Source of the DNA: Rhodocyclaceae bacterium UBA2250
GTDB taxonomy: Bacteria; Pseudomonadota; Gammaproteobacteria; Burkholderiales; Rhodocyclaceae
Direction: 5' to 3'
Length of the DNA: 62,544 nt
Assembly (NCBI GenBank): GCA_002347285.1
Contig: DDXW01000012.1
Span: 34,645 to 97,188 of the forward strand
A program made the translations under genes and the position numbers. Positions 10,199 to 18,940 of the stretch are shown here, one piece after another (positions within the stretch are counted from its first letter, which is position 1; every line of letters begins with the position of its first letter). Below the pieces are notes generated by a model. It worked only from the letters and a program-made list of their open reading frames with translations, made no database searches and was not told the DNA's origin.

Positions 10199-11211
10199 GG
10201 CAGCGGACCCTTCTTGTGGCCGAAGACTTTGGGTTGGGTGCCCATGTCGATCAGCGGCACCAGCAGGTTCATCAGCAAGATGGCAAAGGCCATGCCGTCG
10301 GGGTAGGCGCCGAAGCTGCGGATGATCCAGGTCAGCAGGGCGGCGCCGGCGGCGAAGATCAGCTTGCCGAGCGGCGTGGTGCAGCCGGACACCGGGTCGG
10401 TGGCGATGAAGAAGGCGCCGAGCATCGCCCCGCCGGTGAACAGGTGGAAGTTGGCGCCGACGAAGCGTTCGGGGTTGAGAATGTTGAATGTGGCGGCGAT
10501 CACGGCCAGGGTGACGACGAAGGCGGCCGGCACGTGCCAGGTGATGATGCGCTGCTGGATCAGCCAGAGGCCGCCGAGCAGGTAGCCGGCGGCCACCCAT
10601 TCCCAGCCGAGGCCGCCGATGTTGCCGAAGGTGGCATGCGAGCCGAGGATGCCGGCGATGGTGAGACGCTGCTCCGGGTCGCGCAGCACGGTGCGCAGCG
10701 CATCGAGCGGCGTCGCCATGACGATCGCGTCGAGCTCGCGATAGCCCGAGAAGACCGCGTTGAACATCGGCGCGAAGGTGTTGAAGTCGGCGCGCGGCCA
10801 CTGCGACATCAGCTGCGGATAGGCGACGATCATCGTGCAGAAGGCGACCATCGCCGGGTTGAACGGGTTCTGGCCAAGGCCGCCGTAGAGATGCTTGGCG
10901 ACGACGATGGCGATCAGCACGCCGGTGACGGTCAGCCACCACGGCGCGATCGGCGGGAAGGTCAGGGCGACCAGCCAGGCGGTGACCAGCGCGCTGCCGT
11001 CGGTGAGGAACAGCAGCACCGGCTTGCCGCGCAGCCTGAGCATCAGCGCCTCGGCGCACAGCGCCGCGACCGAGGCGAGCGCGATCTGCACCAGGATGAT
11101 CGCGCCGAAGAACCAGACGTAGGCGAATATGCCCGGCAGCAGGGCGGCCAGCACCTTGAGCATGACGCTGCGCACGCTGGTGGACTGGAGGACGTGGGGT
11201 GAGGTATGCAT
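10195..11211 (-). CDS. rnfD: Rnf electron transport complex subunit D
   Basis: Polytopic membrane subunit with covalent FMN, homologous to NqrB, 338 residues. About ten hydrophobic segments are visible. 'GGLGQNPFNPAMVAF' and the flavinylation motif 'DPVSGCTTPLGK' near residue 275 are family marks. The start ATG (11211-11209) overlaps the last base of the rnfC stop codon, and the stop overlaps rnfG. Confidence 0.96.
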   Translation of the reverse strand: MHTSPHVLQSTSVRSVMLKVLAALLPGIFAYVWFFGAIILVQIALASVAALCAEALMLRLRGKPVLLFLTDGSALVTAWLVALTFPPIAPWWLTVTGVLIAIVVAKHLYGGLGQNPFNPAMVAFCTMIVAYPQLMSQWPRADFNTFAPMFNAVFSGYRELDAIVMATPLDALRTVLRDPEQRLTIAGILGSHATFGNIGGLGWEWVAAGYLLGGLWLIQQRIITWHVPAAFVVTLAVIAATFNILNPERFVGANFHLFTGGAMLGAFFIATDPVSGCTTPLGKLIFAAGAALLTWIIRSFGAYPDGMAFAILLMNLLVPLIDMGTQPKVFGHKKGPLP

Positions 11212-12734
11212 CAGGCGTTCCCTTCGCTGGTCGGAGCGGCCTCGGGATGGGCCTTGGCCTGGGCGGCGGCGATCTTGGCCGCATCCTCCTGCGCCAGCTT
11301 GGCCTTGGTTTCCGCCGCCTTGGCGGCGAGCCTGGCCGCCTTTTCCGCCTTCTCGCGCTCCTCGCGGAACTGGCGGAATTCGTGGCGTTCGCGCGCCCGG
11401 TCGGCGGCGGCCTTGTCGCGCTCGCGCGCGCGAATCTCGGCTTTCGCGAAGCGGTAGTAATCGACCAGCGGAATGCGCGACGGGCAGACGAAGGCGCAGC
11501 AGCCGCATTCGATGCAGTCGAACAGATGGTATTCCTGGGCCTTGCCGAAGTTCTTCGACCTGGAGAACCAGTACAGTTCGTGCGGCTGCAGCACCACCGG
11601 GCAGGCGCGCGTGCAGGCGCCGCAGCGGATGCACGGCATCTCGGGCGGCGGCGGCGGGAACAGCGCCGGGCTCATCGCCAGCAGGCAGTTGGTGGCCTTG
11701 ACTACCGGCACCGTCAGGTCGGCCAGCGGGAAGCCCATCATCGGCCCGCCCATGACGATGCGGTCGGTGTCGGCCTGCGGCGCACCGAGCGGCAGCAGCG
11801 CGTCGATCGGCGTGCCGACCAGCACCTCGAAATTGCCGGGGTGGGCGTAGTTGCCGGCCAGCGTGACGATGCGCGAGATCAGCGGCTCGCCGTGCAGCAC
11901 GGCGCGCGCGACGGCATACGCAGTTCCCACGTTGAAGCACTGCACGCCGAAGTCGGGGCCGAGCTTGCCGTAGGGAATCTCGATGCCGGTCAGCACGCGA
12001 ATCAGCTGCTTCTCACCGCCGGCGGGATAGAGCGTCGGCACCGCGACGACCTGGATCTCGCCCGCGCCGCCGAGTCTCTCCTGGCCGAGGGCGGCGCGCA
12101 GGGCGGCGGCGGCCTCGGGCTTGTTGTCCTCGACGCCGAACAGGATCCGCCTGGCGTCCATCAGGCGGGCGAGGATGCGGGCGCCGGCGACGATCTCGTC
12201 GGCGCGCTCGCGCATCAGCCGGTCGTCGCAGGTGATCCACGGCTCGCATTCGGCGCCGTTGATGACGAGCGTCTCGATGCGCGCGCGTGCCTTGACGTGG
12301 CTGGGGAAGGCCGCGCCGCCCAGGCCGACGATGCCGGCGTCGCGGATGCGCGCGCGCAGCAGTTCCGCGTCGGCGGCCAGGCCGTCGAGCGGCGCGCGCT
12401 CGATCCAGCGCTCCTCGCCGTCCGGCTCGATGATGGCGCAGGGCGCGGCGAGTCCGGAGGGGTGCGGCAGCGGACGTTCCTCGATGGCGCGCACCGTGCC
12501 GGAGGTCGGCGCATGCACCGTGGTGCCGAACGGCCCTTCGGCGCCGCCGATGACCTGTCCCTTGAGCACCTGGTCGCCGGCCTGCACGCGGATCGCCGCG
12601 GCGCCCGTGGCGCTCTGGCGGAACGGCACGACCAGCAGTTGCGGCAGCGGCGCCGGCAGGATCGGGGTGCCGGAGGATTCCTGCTTGTGCGAGGCGGGCT
12701 TCACGCCACCATGGAAACGGAACAGTTCAAGCAT
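11211..12734 (-). CDS. rnfC: Rnf electron transport complex subunit C
   Basis: Peripheral NADH-binding subunit, 507 residues. It has an N-terminal biotinyl/lipoyl-like region and a Rossmann-type NADH/FMN region with 'GLGGAAFPSHVK' and 'INGAECEPW'. Two [4Fe-4S] motifs follow: 'CIRCGACTRACP' near residues 368-379 and 'CIECGCCAFVCP' near 407-418. The last 80 residues are a charged Ala/Lys/Glu coiled coil, variable in the family. It overlaps rnfB by 8 bp. Confidence 0.97.
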   Translation of the reverse strand: MLELFRFHGGVKPASHKQESSGTPILPAPLPQLLVVPFRQSATGAAAIRVQAGDQVLKGQVIGGAEGPFGTTVHAPTSGTVRAIEERPLPHPSGLAAPCAIIEPDGEERWIERAPLDGLAADAELLRARIRDAGIVGLGGAAFPSHVKARARIETLVINGAECEPWITCDDRLMRERADEIVAGARILARLMDARRILFGVEDNKPEAAAALRAALGQERLGGAGEIQVVAVPTLYPAGGEKQLIRVLTGIEIPYGKLGPDFGVQCFNVGTAYAVARAVLHGEPLISRIVTLAGNYAHPGNFEVLVGTPIDALLPLGAPQADTDRIVMGGPMMGFPLADLTVPVVKATNCLLAMSPALFPPPPPEMPCIRCGACTRACPVVLQPHELYWFSRSKNFGKAQEYHLFDCIECGCCAFVCPSRIPLVDYYRFAKAEIRARERDKAAADRARERHEFRQFREEREKAEKAARLAAKAAETKAKLAQEDAAKIAAAQAKAHPEAAPTSEGNA

Positions 12735-13287
12735 GGGGATTCACCGACTTGACCGGGATCACCGGGTACTTCCACTTCCAGGTGTCGATGGTTTCGGGGA
12801 TCGGCACCATGCTGATGCAGTTGACCGGACAGGGCGGCACGCACAGCTCGCAGCCGGTGCATTGCGCGGCGATGATCGTGTGCATCTGCTTGGCCGCGCC
12901 GACGATGGCGTCGACCGGGCAGGCCTGGATGCACAGCGTGCAGCCGATGCAGCTCTGCTCGTCGATGAAGGCGACGCTCTTCGGCTTCTCGATGCCGTGC
13001 TCGCCGGACAGCGGCTTGAATTCGCGGCCGAGCAGGTCGGCGAGCTTGCGGATGCCCTCCTCGCCGCCGGGCGGGCACTGGTTGATCTCGGCCTCGCCCT
13101 TGGCGATCGCCTCGGCATACGGCCGGCAGCCCGGGTAGCCGCACTGGCCGCACTGCGTCTGCGGCAGGATCGCGTCGATCTTCTCGACCAGCGGATCGCC
13201 CTCGACCTTGAATTTCACGGCGACGTAGCCGAGCGCCCCGCCGAGGATGACGGCGCCGAGCGCCATGACCAGGACCGCCGTCAGCAT
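12727..13287 (-). CDS. rnfB: Rnf electron transport complex subunit B
   Basis: Membrane-anchored ferredoxin-like subunit, 186 residues. An N-terminal helix (1-24) is followed by a [4Fe-4S] domain with Cys46, 49, 54 and 71 ('CGQCGYPGC'). Two further clusters have Cys113/116/119/123 and Cys143/146/149/153. The 8-bp overlap with rnfC indicates coupling. Confidence 0.97.
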   Translation of the reverse strand: MLTAVLVMALGAVILGGALGYVAVKFKVEGDPLVEKIDAILPQTQCGQCGYPGCRPYAEAIAKGEAEINQCPPGGEEGIRKLADLLGREFKPLSGEHGIEKPKSVAFIDEQSCIGCTLCIQACPVDAIVGAAKQMHTIIAAQCTGCELCVPPCPVNCISMVPIPETIDTWKWKYPVIPVKSVNPHA

Positions 13288-13315
13288 GTTTTCGACGGGC
13301 CGCCCCGAGAAAACA

Positions 13316-13362
13316 GCCGCCCCCCCGTGGGGGGCAGCGAGCCGAATTTGCGAGCGTGGGGG
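13316..13362. repeat. GC-rich hairpin between rnfB and rnfA
   Basis: A C-run and G-run (CCCCCC, GT, GGGGGG at 13321-13334) are followed by CAGCGAGCCGAATTTGCGAG and a second G-run. The inner part (AGCGAGCCGAATTTG) resembles one half of the dispersed element. It fills most of the 79-bp gap between rnfB and rnfA and could act as a processing or attenuation hairpin that sets the rnfA to rnfB ratio. Similar G-run elements are, to my recollection, common between genes in Burkholderiales. Confidence 0.5.
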
Positions 13363-13366
13363 GCCA

Positions 13367-13951
13367 TTACTTGTATTTGTCCAGGCCGGCGAAGCCCATG
13401 AAGGCCAGGCTCATGATGCCGGCGGTGATCATCGCGATCGCGGTGCCGCGGAAGTGCACCGGCACGTCGGCGCCTTCGAGACGCTCGCGGATGCCGGCGA
13501 ACAACACCAGGGCGAGCGTGAAGCCGAGCGCCGCACCGAAGCCGAACACCATCGACTCGACGAAGTTGTGGCGCAGGCCGATGTTGAGCAGCGGCACGCC
13601 GAGCACCGCGCAGTTGGTGGTGATCAGCGGCAGGTAGATGCCGAGCACCTGGTGCAGCAGGGGGCTGGTCTTCTGGATCACCAGCTCGGTGAGCTGGACG
13701 ATCGAGGCGATGGTGACGATGAACGCGAGCGTGCGCAGGTAGAGCAGGTCGTTGGGCGCCAGCAGCCATCTGTCGATGACGTAGCTGGTGCCACTGGCCA
13801 GCGTCAGCACGAACGTGGTGGCGGCACCCATGCCGACGGCGGTTTCCAGCTTCTTGGAAACCCCCATGAAGGGGCACAGGCCGAGGACGCGGACGAAGAC
13901 GACGTTGTTGACGAGAACGGCGCCGAGGACGATGAAAAGATAGCTGGTCAT
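13367..13951 (-). CDS. rnfA: Rnf electron transport complex subunit A
   Basis: Integral membrane subunit of 194 residues, RsxA/NqrE-like, with six hydrophobic segments. The signatures 'NNVVFVRVLGLCPFMGVSK' and 'LPLITTNCAVLGV' include the two membrane cysteines that coordinate an iron-sulfur centre at the RnfA/E interface in solved complexes. It is the first gene of the operon, 36 bp downstream of a good sigma-70 promoter. Confidence 0.97.
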   Translation of the reverse strand: MTSYLFIVLGAVLVNNVVFVRVLGLCPFMGVSKKLETAVGMGAATTFVLTLASGTSYVIDRWLLAPNDLLYLRTLAFIVTIASIVQLTELVIQKTSPLLHQVLGIYLPLITTNCAVLGVPLLNIGLRHNFVESMVFGFGAALGFTLALVLFAGIRERLEGADVPVHFRGTAIAMITAGIMSLAFMGFAGLDKYK

Positions 13952-13986
13952 GATCGAAGGAGCCGGGCGAACCCGGCGCGGCGCGC

Positions 13987-14015
13987 ATTATCGCGCTTTC
14001 GCGGCGATGCAACAA
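13987..14015 (-). promoter_or_regulatory. Sigma-70 promoter of rnf operon
   Basis: TTGTTG (14010-14015) and GATAAT (13987-13992) on the minus strand are spaced 17 bp apart, upstream of rnfA. A GCGCGATAATGCGCG dyad surrounds the -10. It would drive rnfABCDGE-nth-DUF1841. Confidence 0.65.
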
Positions 14016-14060
14016 CCCTGATTCGAACGATGCCTTTGGGGGAGGGGGCCGCGGGTCGCC

Positions 14061-14083
14061 GCCGCCCCGTCAGCGCCGAGTAT
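14061..14083 (-). repeat. Dispersed 26-bp element, directly after ppk stop
   Basis: In the ppk direction the TGA is followed at once by ATACTCGGCGCTGACG and GGGCGGC. There are two differences from consensus. Confidence 0.85.
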
Positions 14084-16162
14084 TCACTCTTCCGCCAGCT
14101 CGCCGAGCAGCAGCTCCTGCGCGCAGGTACGCACGCGCCGCGAGGGCCTGATGCGGTAGCACCCGTCGCCGTCCATGTCCCAGGCCTGGCAGTTGTCGGC
14201 CAGGTAGCCCTTCAGCCCTTCCTTGATCACGCGGCGCTTGAGCTTCGGGTCGAGCACCGGGAAGGCGACCTCGATGCGGCGGAAGAAGTTGCGCTCCATC
14301 CAGTCGGCGCTGGCGAGGTAGAGCTTCTCGGCGCCGTCGGCGTGGAAATGGAAGATGCGGTGATGCTCGAGGAAGCGGCCGATCACCGAGCGGACGCGGA
14401 TGTTGTCCGACAGGCCCGGCACGCCGGGCCGCAGGCAGCAGACGCCGCGCACGATCAGGTCGACCTGCACGCCGGCCTGGCTCGCCGCGTAGAGCGCCTC
14501 GATGATCTCCGGCTCGAGCAGCGAATTCATCTTGGCGATGATCTGCGCCTTGCGGCCGGCGCGGGCGATCTCGGTCTCGGCGCGGATCGCCTCGAGCATG
14601 TTCGAGTGCAGCGTGAACGGCGCCTGCCAGAGATGCTTGAGCGCGCTCGCCTTGCCCAGCCCGGTGAGCTGCTTGAAGACCTCGTTCACGTCGTCGGCGA
14701 TCTCGTCGTTGCAGGTCAGCAGGCCGAAGTCGGTGTAGAAGCGCGTGGTGCGCGGATGGTAGTTGCCGGTGCCCAGATGCACGTAGCGGCGGTAGCCCTG
14801 TTCCTCGCGGCGCAGCACCAGCATCATCTTGGCGTGCGTCTTGTAGCCGAACACGCCATAGACGACGTGGGCGCCGGCCTCCTCGAGCCGCGCGGCGATC
14901 GACAGGTTGGCCTCCTCGTCGAAGCGCGCCATCAGCTCGACCACGACGGTGACCTCCTTGCCCTTCTGCGCGGCGCGCAGCAGGTGCTCCATCAGCACCG
15001 AGTCGGTGCCGGTGCGATAGACCGTCATCTTGATCGCCACCACCTGCGGGTCGTCGGCCGCCTGCTTGAGGAACTCGATCACCGGCGTGAACGACTGGTA
15101 GGGGTGGTGCAGCAGCACGTCGCTCCTGCGCACGACGTCGAACAGGTCGTAGCGGCCGGACAACTGCTTCGGCAGGCCGGGCTGGAAGGAAGTGAACTTG
15201 AGGTCGGGGCGGTTGACGCGGTCGGGCACCGAGATCAGGCGCACCAGGTTGACGATGCCGGGCACCTGGTAGAGATCCTCGCGGCCGAGGCCGAACTGCT
15301 GGAGCAGGAAGTCGGCCATCACCTCGGAGCAGCTCTCGGCGACCTCGAGGCGCACGCCGTCGCCGAAGTGGCGCTGCGGCAGCTCGCCCTGCAGCGCGGT
15401 GCGCAGGTTCTTCACCTCCTCCTCGTCGACGAACAGGTCGGAGTTGCGCGTGACGCGGAACTGGTAGCAGCCGAGCACGTGCATGCCGGTGAACAGCTCG
15501 CCGACGTGGCGGTGCAGGATCGAGGAGAGGAAGACGAAGCCGTGGTCGGCCCCGGCGATCTCCGGCGGCAGCTGGATCACGCGCGGCAGCGCGCGCGGCG
15601 CCTGCACGATCGCGGCGCCCGAGCTGCGGCCGAAGGCGTCCTTGCCCTCGAGTTCGACCGCGAAGTTGAGGCTCTTGTTGAGCACGCGCGGGAAGGGGTG
15701 GGCCGGGTCGAGGCCGATCGGCGTCAGCACCGGCATCACCTCGCGGCGGAAGAATTCGTGGATCCAGGCCTGCTGCGCCTCGTTCCATTCCGAGCGCTTG
15801 TAGAAGACGATGCCCTCGCGCCGCAGGGTGGGCAGGATCTCCTCGTTGAGCAGCGCGTACTGCTCGCGGATGATCTCGTGCGCTTCCCGCGTGACGCGGC
15901 GGAACACCGCCTGTGCGCCGAGGTGGTCGGGGCCGGTGGTATGGCTGCGCAGCTTGATCTGCTCCTTGATGCCGGCGACGCGGATCTCGAAGAACTCGTC
16001 GAGGTTGGACGAGACGATGCACAGGAAGCGCAGGCGCTCGAGCAGCGGCACGTTCCGGTCGGCGGCCTGGGCCAGCACGCGGCGGTTGAACGCCAGCAGC
16101 GAGATTTCGCGGTTGAGGAAGTGTTCGGCGGGGTAGTCGTGGTGCGAGTACATCATCAGCAT
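14084..16162 (-). CDS. ppk: Polyphosphate kinase 1
   Basis: Makes polyphosphate from ATP at the inner membrane face. The 692 residues match the PPK1 family. N-terminal 'FLNREISLLAFNRRVLAQA', the phospholipase-D-like region with His443 in 'GYKTHAKM' (autophosphorylated His in E. coli numbering 435), and the second His pair near 605-607 in 'IFHFHADG' are all present. The start at 16162 (MLMMYSHH) matches the family; a frame opening at 16225 would run through the upstream regulatory DNA. No clear Shine-Dalgarno sequence is visible. It is divergent from ppx. A Pho-box-like sequence lies at 16208-16225. Confidence 0.97.
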   Translation of the reverse strand: MLMMYSHHDYPAEHFLNREISLLAFNRRVLAQAADRNVPLLERLRFLCIVSSNLDEFFEIRVAGIKEQIKLRSHTTGPDHLGAQAVFRRVTREAHEIIREQYALLNEEILPTLRREGIVFYKRSEWNEAQQAWIHEFFRREVMPVLTPIGLDPAHPFPRVLNKSLNFAVELEGKDAFGRSSGAAIVQAPRALPRVIQLPPEIAGADHGFVFLSSILHRHVGELFTGMHVLGCYQFRVTRNSDLFVDEEEVKNLRTALQGELPQRHFGDGVRLEVAESCSEVMADFLLQQFGLGREDLYQVPGIVNLVRLISVPDRVNRPDLKFTSFQPGLPKQLSGRYDLFDVVRRSDVLLHHPYQSFTPVIEFLKQAADDPQVVAIKMTVYRTGTDSVLMEHLLRAAQKGKEVTVVVELMARFDEEANLSIAARLEEAGAHVVYGVFGYKTHAKMMLVLRREEQGYRRYVHLGTGNYHPRTTRFYTDFGLLTCNDEIADDVNEVFKQLTGLGKASALKHLWQAPFTLHSNMLEAIRAETEIARAGRKAQIIAKMNSLLEPEIIEALYAASQAGVQVDLIVRGVCCLRPGVPGLSDNIRVRSVIGRFLEHHRIFHFHADGAEKLYLASADWMERNFFRRIEVAFPVLDPKLKRRVIKEGLKGYLADNCQAWDMDGDGCYRIRPSRRVRTCAQELLLGELAEE

Positions 16163-16207
16163 GGTCGTGGGCCGGCGCGCGCTGGGGCGGGAGAGTGACG
16201 GGGGCGG

Positions 16208-16225
16208 ATTGCATAAGTATGACAT
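16208..16225 (-). promoter_or_regulatory. Possible Pho box upstream of ppk
   Basis: The minus strand reads ATGTCAT, ACTT, ATGCAAT. The first half matches the PhoB half-site CTGTCAT at 6 of 7 positions, the second only 4 of 7, with the right 4-base spacer. PhoB control of ppk is known in other proteobacteria. The assignment here is tentative. Confidence 0.3.
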
Positions 16226-16231
16226 GCCGCT

Positions 16232-16257
16232 GCGCCGCCTTGCCAGCGCCGAGTTTT
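16232..16257 (-). repeat. Dispersed 26-bp element in ppk-ppx intergenic region
   Basis: The plus strand reads GCGCCGCCTTGCCA and GCGCCGAGTTTT. It lies immediately upstream of the ppx -10. Confidence 0.9.
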
Positions 16258-16271
16258 CGCGGGCGCTGGGC

Positions 16272-16277
16272 TAGAAT
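16272..16277 (+). promoter_or_regulatory. Putative -10 (TAGAAT) for ppx
   Basis: TAGAAT in the context GGGCTAGAATGCCG resembles several other -10 boxes of the window. It overlaps the ATG at 16276, which argues that ppx translation starts further downstream, at GTG 16312. Confidence 0.45.
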
Positions 16278-16311
16278 GCCGCGCAGCGCAAATCCCGGAC
16301 TGGATCGCATC

Positions 16312-17814
16312 GTGGTCTACGAACATGTCGCCGCTGTCGATATGGGCTCCAACAGCTTCCGCCTGCAGGTCGGACGCATCGTCGGCAACCAGATCTACCC
16401 GCTCGACGGCCTCAAGGAGACGGTGCGCCTGGCGGGCGGCCTGACGGCGGACAAGCGGCTCGACACCGCCTCGCAGCAGCGCGCGCTGGCGGCGCTGTCC
16501 CGCTTCGCCGAGCGGCTGCGCGGCTTCGCGCCGGACGCGGTGCGCGCCGTCGCCACCAACACGCTGCGCGTCGCCAAGAACGCGCCGCAGTTCCTCGCCA
16601 GGGCGGAAAAGACGCTCGGCTTCCCGATCGAGGTGATCGCCGGCCGCGAGGAGGCGCGCCTGATCTACCTCGGCGTCGCGCACACCCTGCCCAACCACCG
16701 CATCCGCCACCTGGTCGTCGACATCGGCGGCGGCTCGACCGAGTTCATCATCGGCCGCGACATCCGGCCGCAGCACCTCGAATCGCTCTACATGGGCTGC
16801 GTCGGCTACAGCCTGCGCTTCTTCCCCGGCGGCCGCATCGACAAGCGCAGCATGAAGGAGGCCGAGCTGGCGGCGCGCCGCGAACTGCAGACCATCGTGC
16901 ATACCTACCGCGCCGCCGGCTGGGACGAGGCGGTCGGCTCCTCCGGCACGGCCAAGGCGATCTGCGACCTGCTCGAACTCAACCGCTTCGCCAACGGCAG
17001 CATCACGCGCGACGGCCTCGAGCGCCTGCGCGGCCGGCTGATCCAGGCCGGCCACGCCGAGCGCGCCGGGCTGGCCGGCATGCGGCCCGACCGCGTGCCG
17101 GTGATCCCCGGCGGCGTGGCGATCATGTCGGCGGTGTTCAAGGAGTTCGGCCTCGAGGAGATGGTCTTCTCCGAAGGCGCGCTGCGCCTCGGCGTGCTCT
17201 ACGACCTGCTCGGCCGCTACCACCACGACGACCTGCGCGAGGCGACCGTCAGCCGCTTCATGCAGCGCTACGAGGTCGACCGGCGCCAGGCGGCGCGCGT
17301 CGCCGAGACCGTGACGGGTTTCTACCGGCAGCTGCGGCCGCAGGACGACATCGAGGAATCGCCGGCCGCCCAGTTCCTGATCTGGGCCGCGCGCCTGCAC
17401 GAGATCGGCATCTCGGTCGCGCACTCCGGCTACCACAAGCACAGCGCCTACATCCTCGCCAACGCCGACATGCCGGGCTTCTCCAAGCGCGACCAGGCGC
17501 TGCTCTCGAGGCTGGTGCTCGCCCACCGCGGCAAGCTCGAGCGCGTCCAGGCCCTGGCGGGACAGTTCCAGGAGCAGCCAGAATGGCTGCTGATCTTCTG
17601 CCTGCGCCTCGCCGCGCTGCTGCATCGGGCGCGCGACGACGCACCGCTGCCCGGCATCCGCGTGCGCCTCACCGGCAAGGGCTTCGAGCTGCACATCGAC
17701 CGCGAATGGCTCGCCGCCGCGCCGCTGACCGCCGCCGTGCTGGCCGAGGAGGCCGAGCAGTGGGCCAACGTCGGCATCGAGTTCAAGATGCGCGGCAGCC
17801 GGGGCAATGCCTGA
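16312..17814 (+). CDS. ppx: Exopolyphosphatase (Ppx/GppA)
   Basis: Hydrolyses terminal phosphates of polyphosphate; 500 residues from GTG 16312 (512 from ATG 16276). An ASKHA-fold ATPase-like domain starts 'VAAVDMGSNSFRLQ' with the second phosphate loop 'VVDIGGGSTEFIIG'. A C-terminal HD-like domain has 'RLHEIGISVAHSGYHKHSAYIL'. The GTG start fits the usual short leader of about 8 residues before the AAVD motif. It is paired with ppk across a divergent promoter region. The end overlaps the next gene by 8 bp, tying polyphosphate breakdown to an Mla-type lipid transporter operon. Confidence 0.95.
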   Translation: MVYEHVAAVDMGSNSFRLQVGRIVGNQIYPLDGLKETVRLAGGLTADKRLDTASQQRALAALSRFAERLRGFAPDAVRAVATNTLRVAKNAPQFLARAEKTLGFPIEVIAGREEARLIYLGVAHTLPNHRIRHLVVDIGGGSTEFIIGRDIRPQHLESLYMGCVGYSLRFFPGGRIDKRSMKEAELAARRELQTIVHTYRAAGWDEAVGSSGTAKAICDLLELNRFANGSITRDGLERLRGRLIQAGHAERAGLAGMRPDRVPVIPGGVAIMSAVFKEFGLEEMVFSEGALRLGVLYDLLGRYHHDDLREATVSRFMQRYEVDRRQAARVAETVTGFYRQLRPQDDIEESPAAQFLIWAARLHEIGISVAHSGYHKHSAYILANADMPGFSKRDQALLSRLVLAHRGKLERVQALAGQFQEQPEWLLIFCLRLAALLHRARDDAPLPGIRVRLTGKGFELHIDREWLAAAPLTAAVLAEEAEQWANVGIEFKMRGSRGNA

Positions 17815-18940
17815 GACGCCGATCGCCTATGCCGAGCGCCGCGCCGCCGGCGGCGGGGCGGAGCTGGTCCTCGGCGGGCGCTGGACGCTGCGCGCCATCG
17901 CCGCGGCGGGCCGGGACTGGCGGCGCCGCCTGCGCGCCGCGGGACAGCGCGCCGACCTCGGCTGGGACTGCCTCGGCATCGAGGCGCTCGACTCGGCCGG
18001 CGCGCTGCTGCTGTGGGAGACCTGGCAGCGGCGGCTGCCGAGCGCGCTGCGGCTCCGGCCCGAGCACCGGCGCATCTTCGAGCGCGTCGCCGCCGCCGAC
18101 GCCGAGCCGCCGGCGCTCGCCGCGCCGCGCTCGCCCCTCGACTGGCTGATCGCGCTCGGCGGCGTCACGCTCGCGCTGCTGCGCCACGCGCGCGGCTTCC
18201 TCGCGCTGCTCGGCCAGCTCGCGCTCGACTGGCTGCACCTGCTGCACCATCCCGGTGACCTGCCGGCGCGCGAGATCTCGGCCAACATCTACAAGAGCGG
18301 CGTGCGCGCGATGCCGGTGACGGCGCTGGTCGGCTTCCTGATCGGCGTGGTGCTGTCCTATCTCTCGGCGCTGCAGCTGCGGCAGTTCGGCGCCGACGTC
18401 TTCATCATCAACATCCTCGGCCTCGGCATCATCCGCGAGCTCGGCCCGGTGCTGGTCGCCGTGCTGGTGGCCGGCCGCTCCGGCTCGGCGATGACGGCGC
18501 AGCTCGGCACGATGCGCGTCACCGAGGAGATCGACGCGCTCGCCGCGATGGGCGTGCCGCGCAGCCTGCGCCTGGTCTTCCCCAAGGTGGTGGCGCTCGC
18601 CGTGGCGATGCCGCTGCTGGTGCTGTGGGCGACGGCGATCGCGCTGCTCGGCGGCATGGCCGCGGCGCAGTGGCAGCTCGACATCGGCTACGGCTTCTTC
18701 CTCGGGACGCTGCCGAAGGTGGTGCCGGCGGTCAACATCTGGATCGGCCTCGCCAAGGGCGTCGCCTTCGGCGCGGCGATCGCGCTGGTCGCCTGCCATT
18801 TCGGCCTGCGCGTCAAGCCGAACACCGAAAGCCTCTCCGCCAACACCACCGCCTCGGTGGTCACCGCCATCACGCTGGTGATCGTCATCGACGCGATCTT
18901 CGCCGTCGCCATGCGCGGCATCGGCGTGCCCAGGCTGTGA
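17807..18940 (+). CDS. MlaE-family lipid ABC transporter permease with N-terminal STAS domain
   Basis: Inner-membrane permease of an MCE/Mla-type phospholipid transporter, 377 residues. The first 110 residues resemble a STAS/NTP-binding domain ('GWDCLGIEALDSAGALLLWETW'), present in many MlaE homologs but absent from the short E. coli form. Five to six hydrophobic segments follow, with the family motif 'ELGPVLVAVLVAGRSGSAMTA' and 'GTMRVTEEIDALAAMGV'. The start overlaps ppx; the stop overlaps the ATPase gene by 4 bases (GTGA). The STAS module suggests regulation in cis, in place of a separate MlaB. Confidence 0.93.
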   Translation: MPETPIAYAERRAAGGGAELVLGGRWTLRAIAAAGRDWRRRLRAAGQRADLGWDCLGIEALDSAGALLLWETWQRRLPSALRLRPEHRRIFERVAAADAEPPALAAPRSPLDWLIALGGVTLALLRHARGFLALLGQLALDWLHLLHHPGDLPAREISANIYKSGVRAMPVTALVGFLIGVVLSYLSALQLRQFGADVFIINILGLGIIRELGPVLVAVLVAGRSGSAMTAQLGTMRVTEEIDALAAMGVPRSLRLVFPKVVALAVAMPLLVLWATAIALLGGMAAAQWQLDIGYGFFLGTLPKVVPAVNIWIGLAKGVAFGAAIALVACHFGLRVKPNTESLSANTTASVVTAITLVIVIDAIFAVAMRGIGVPRL

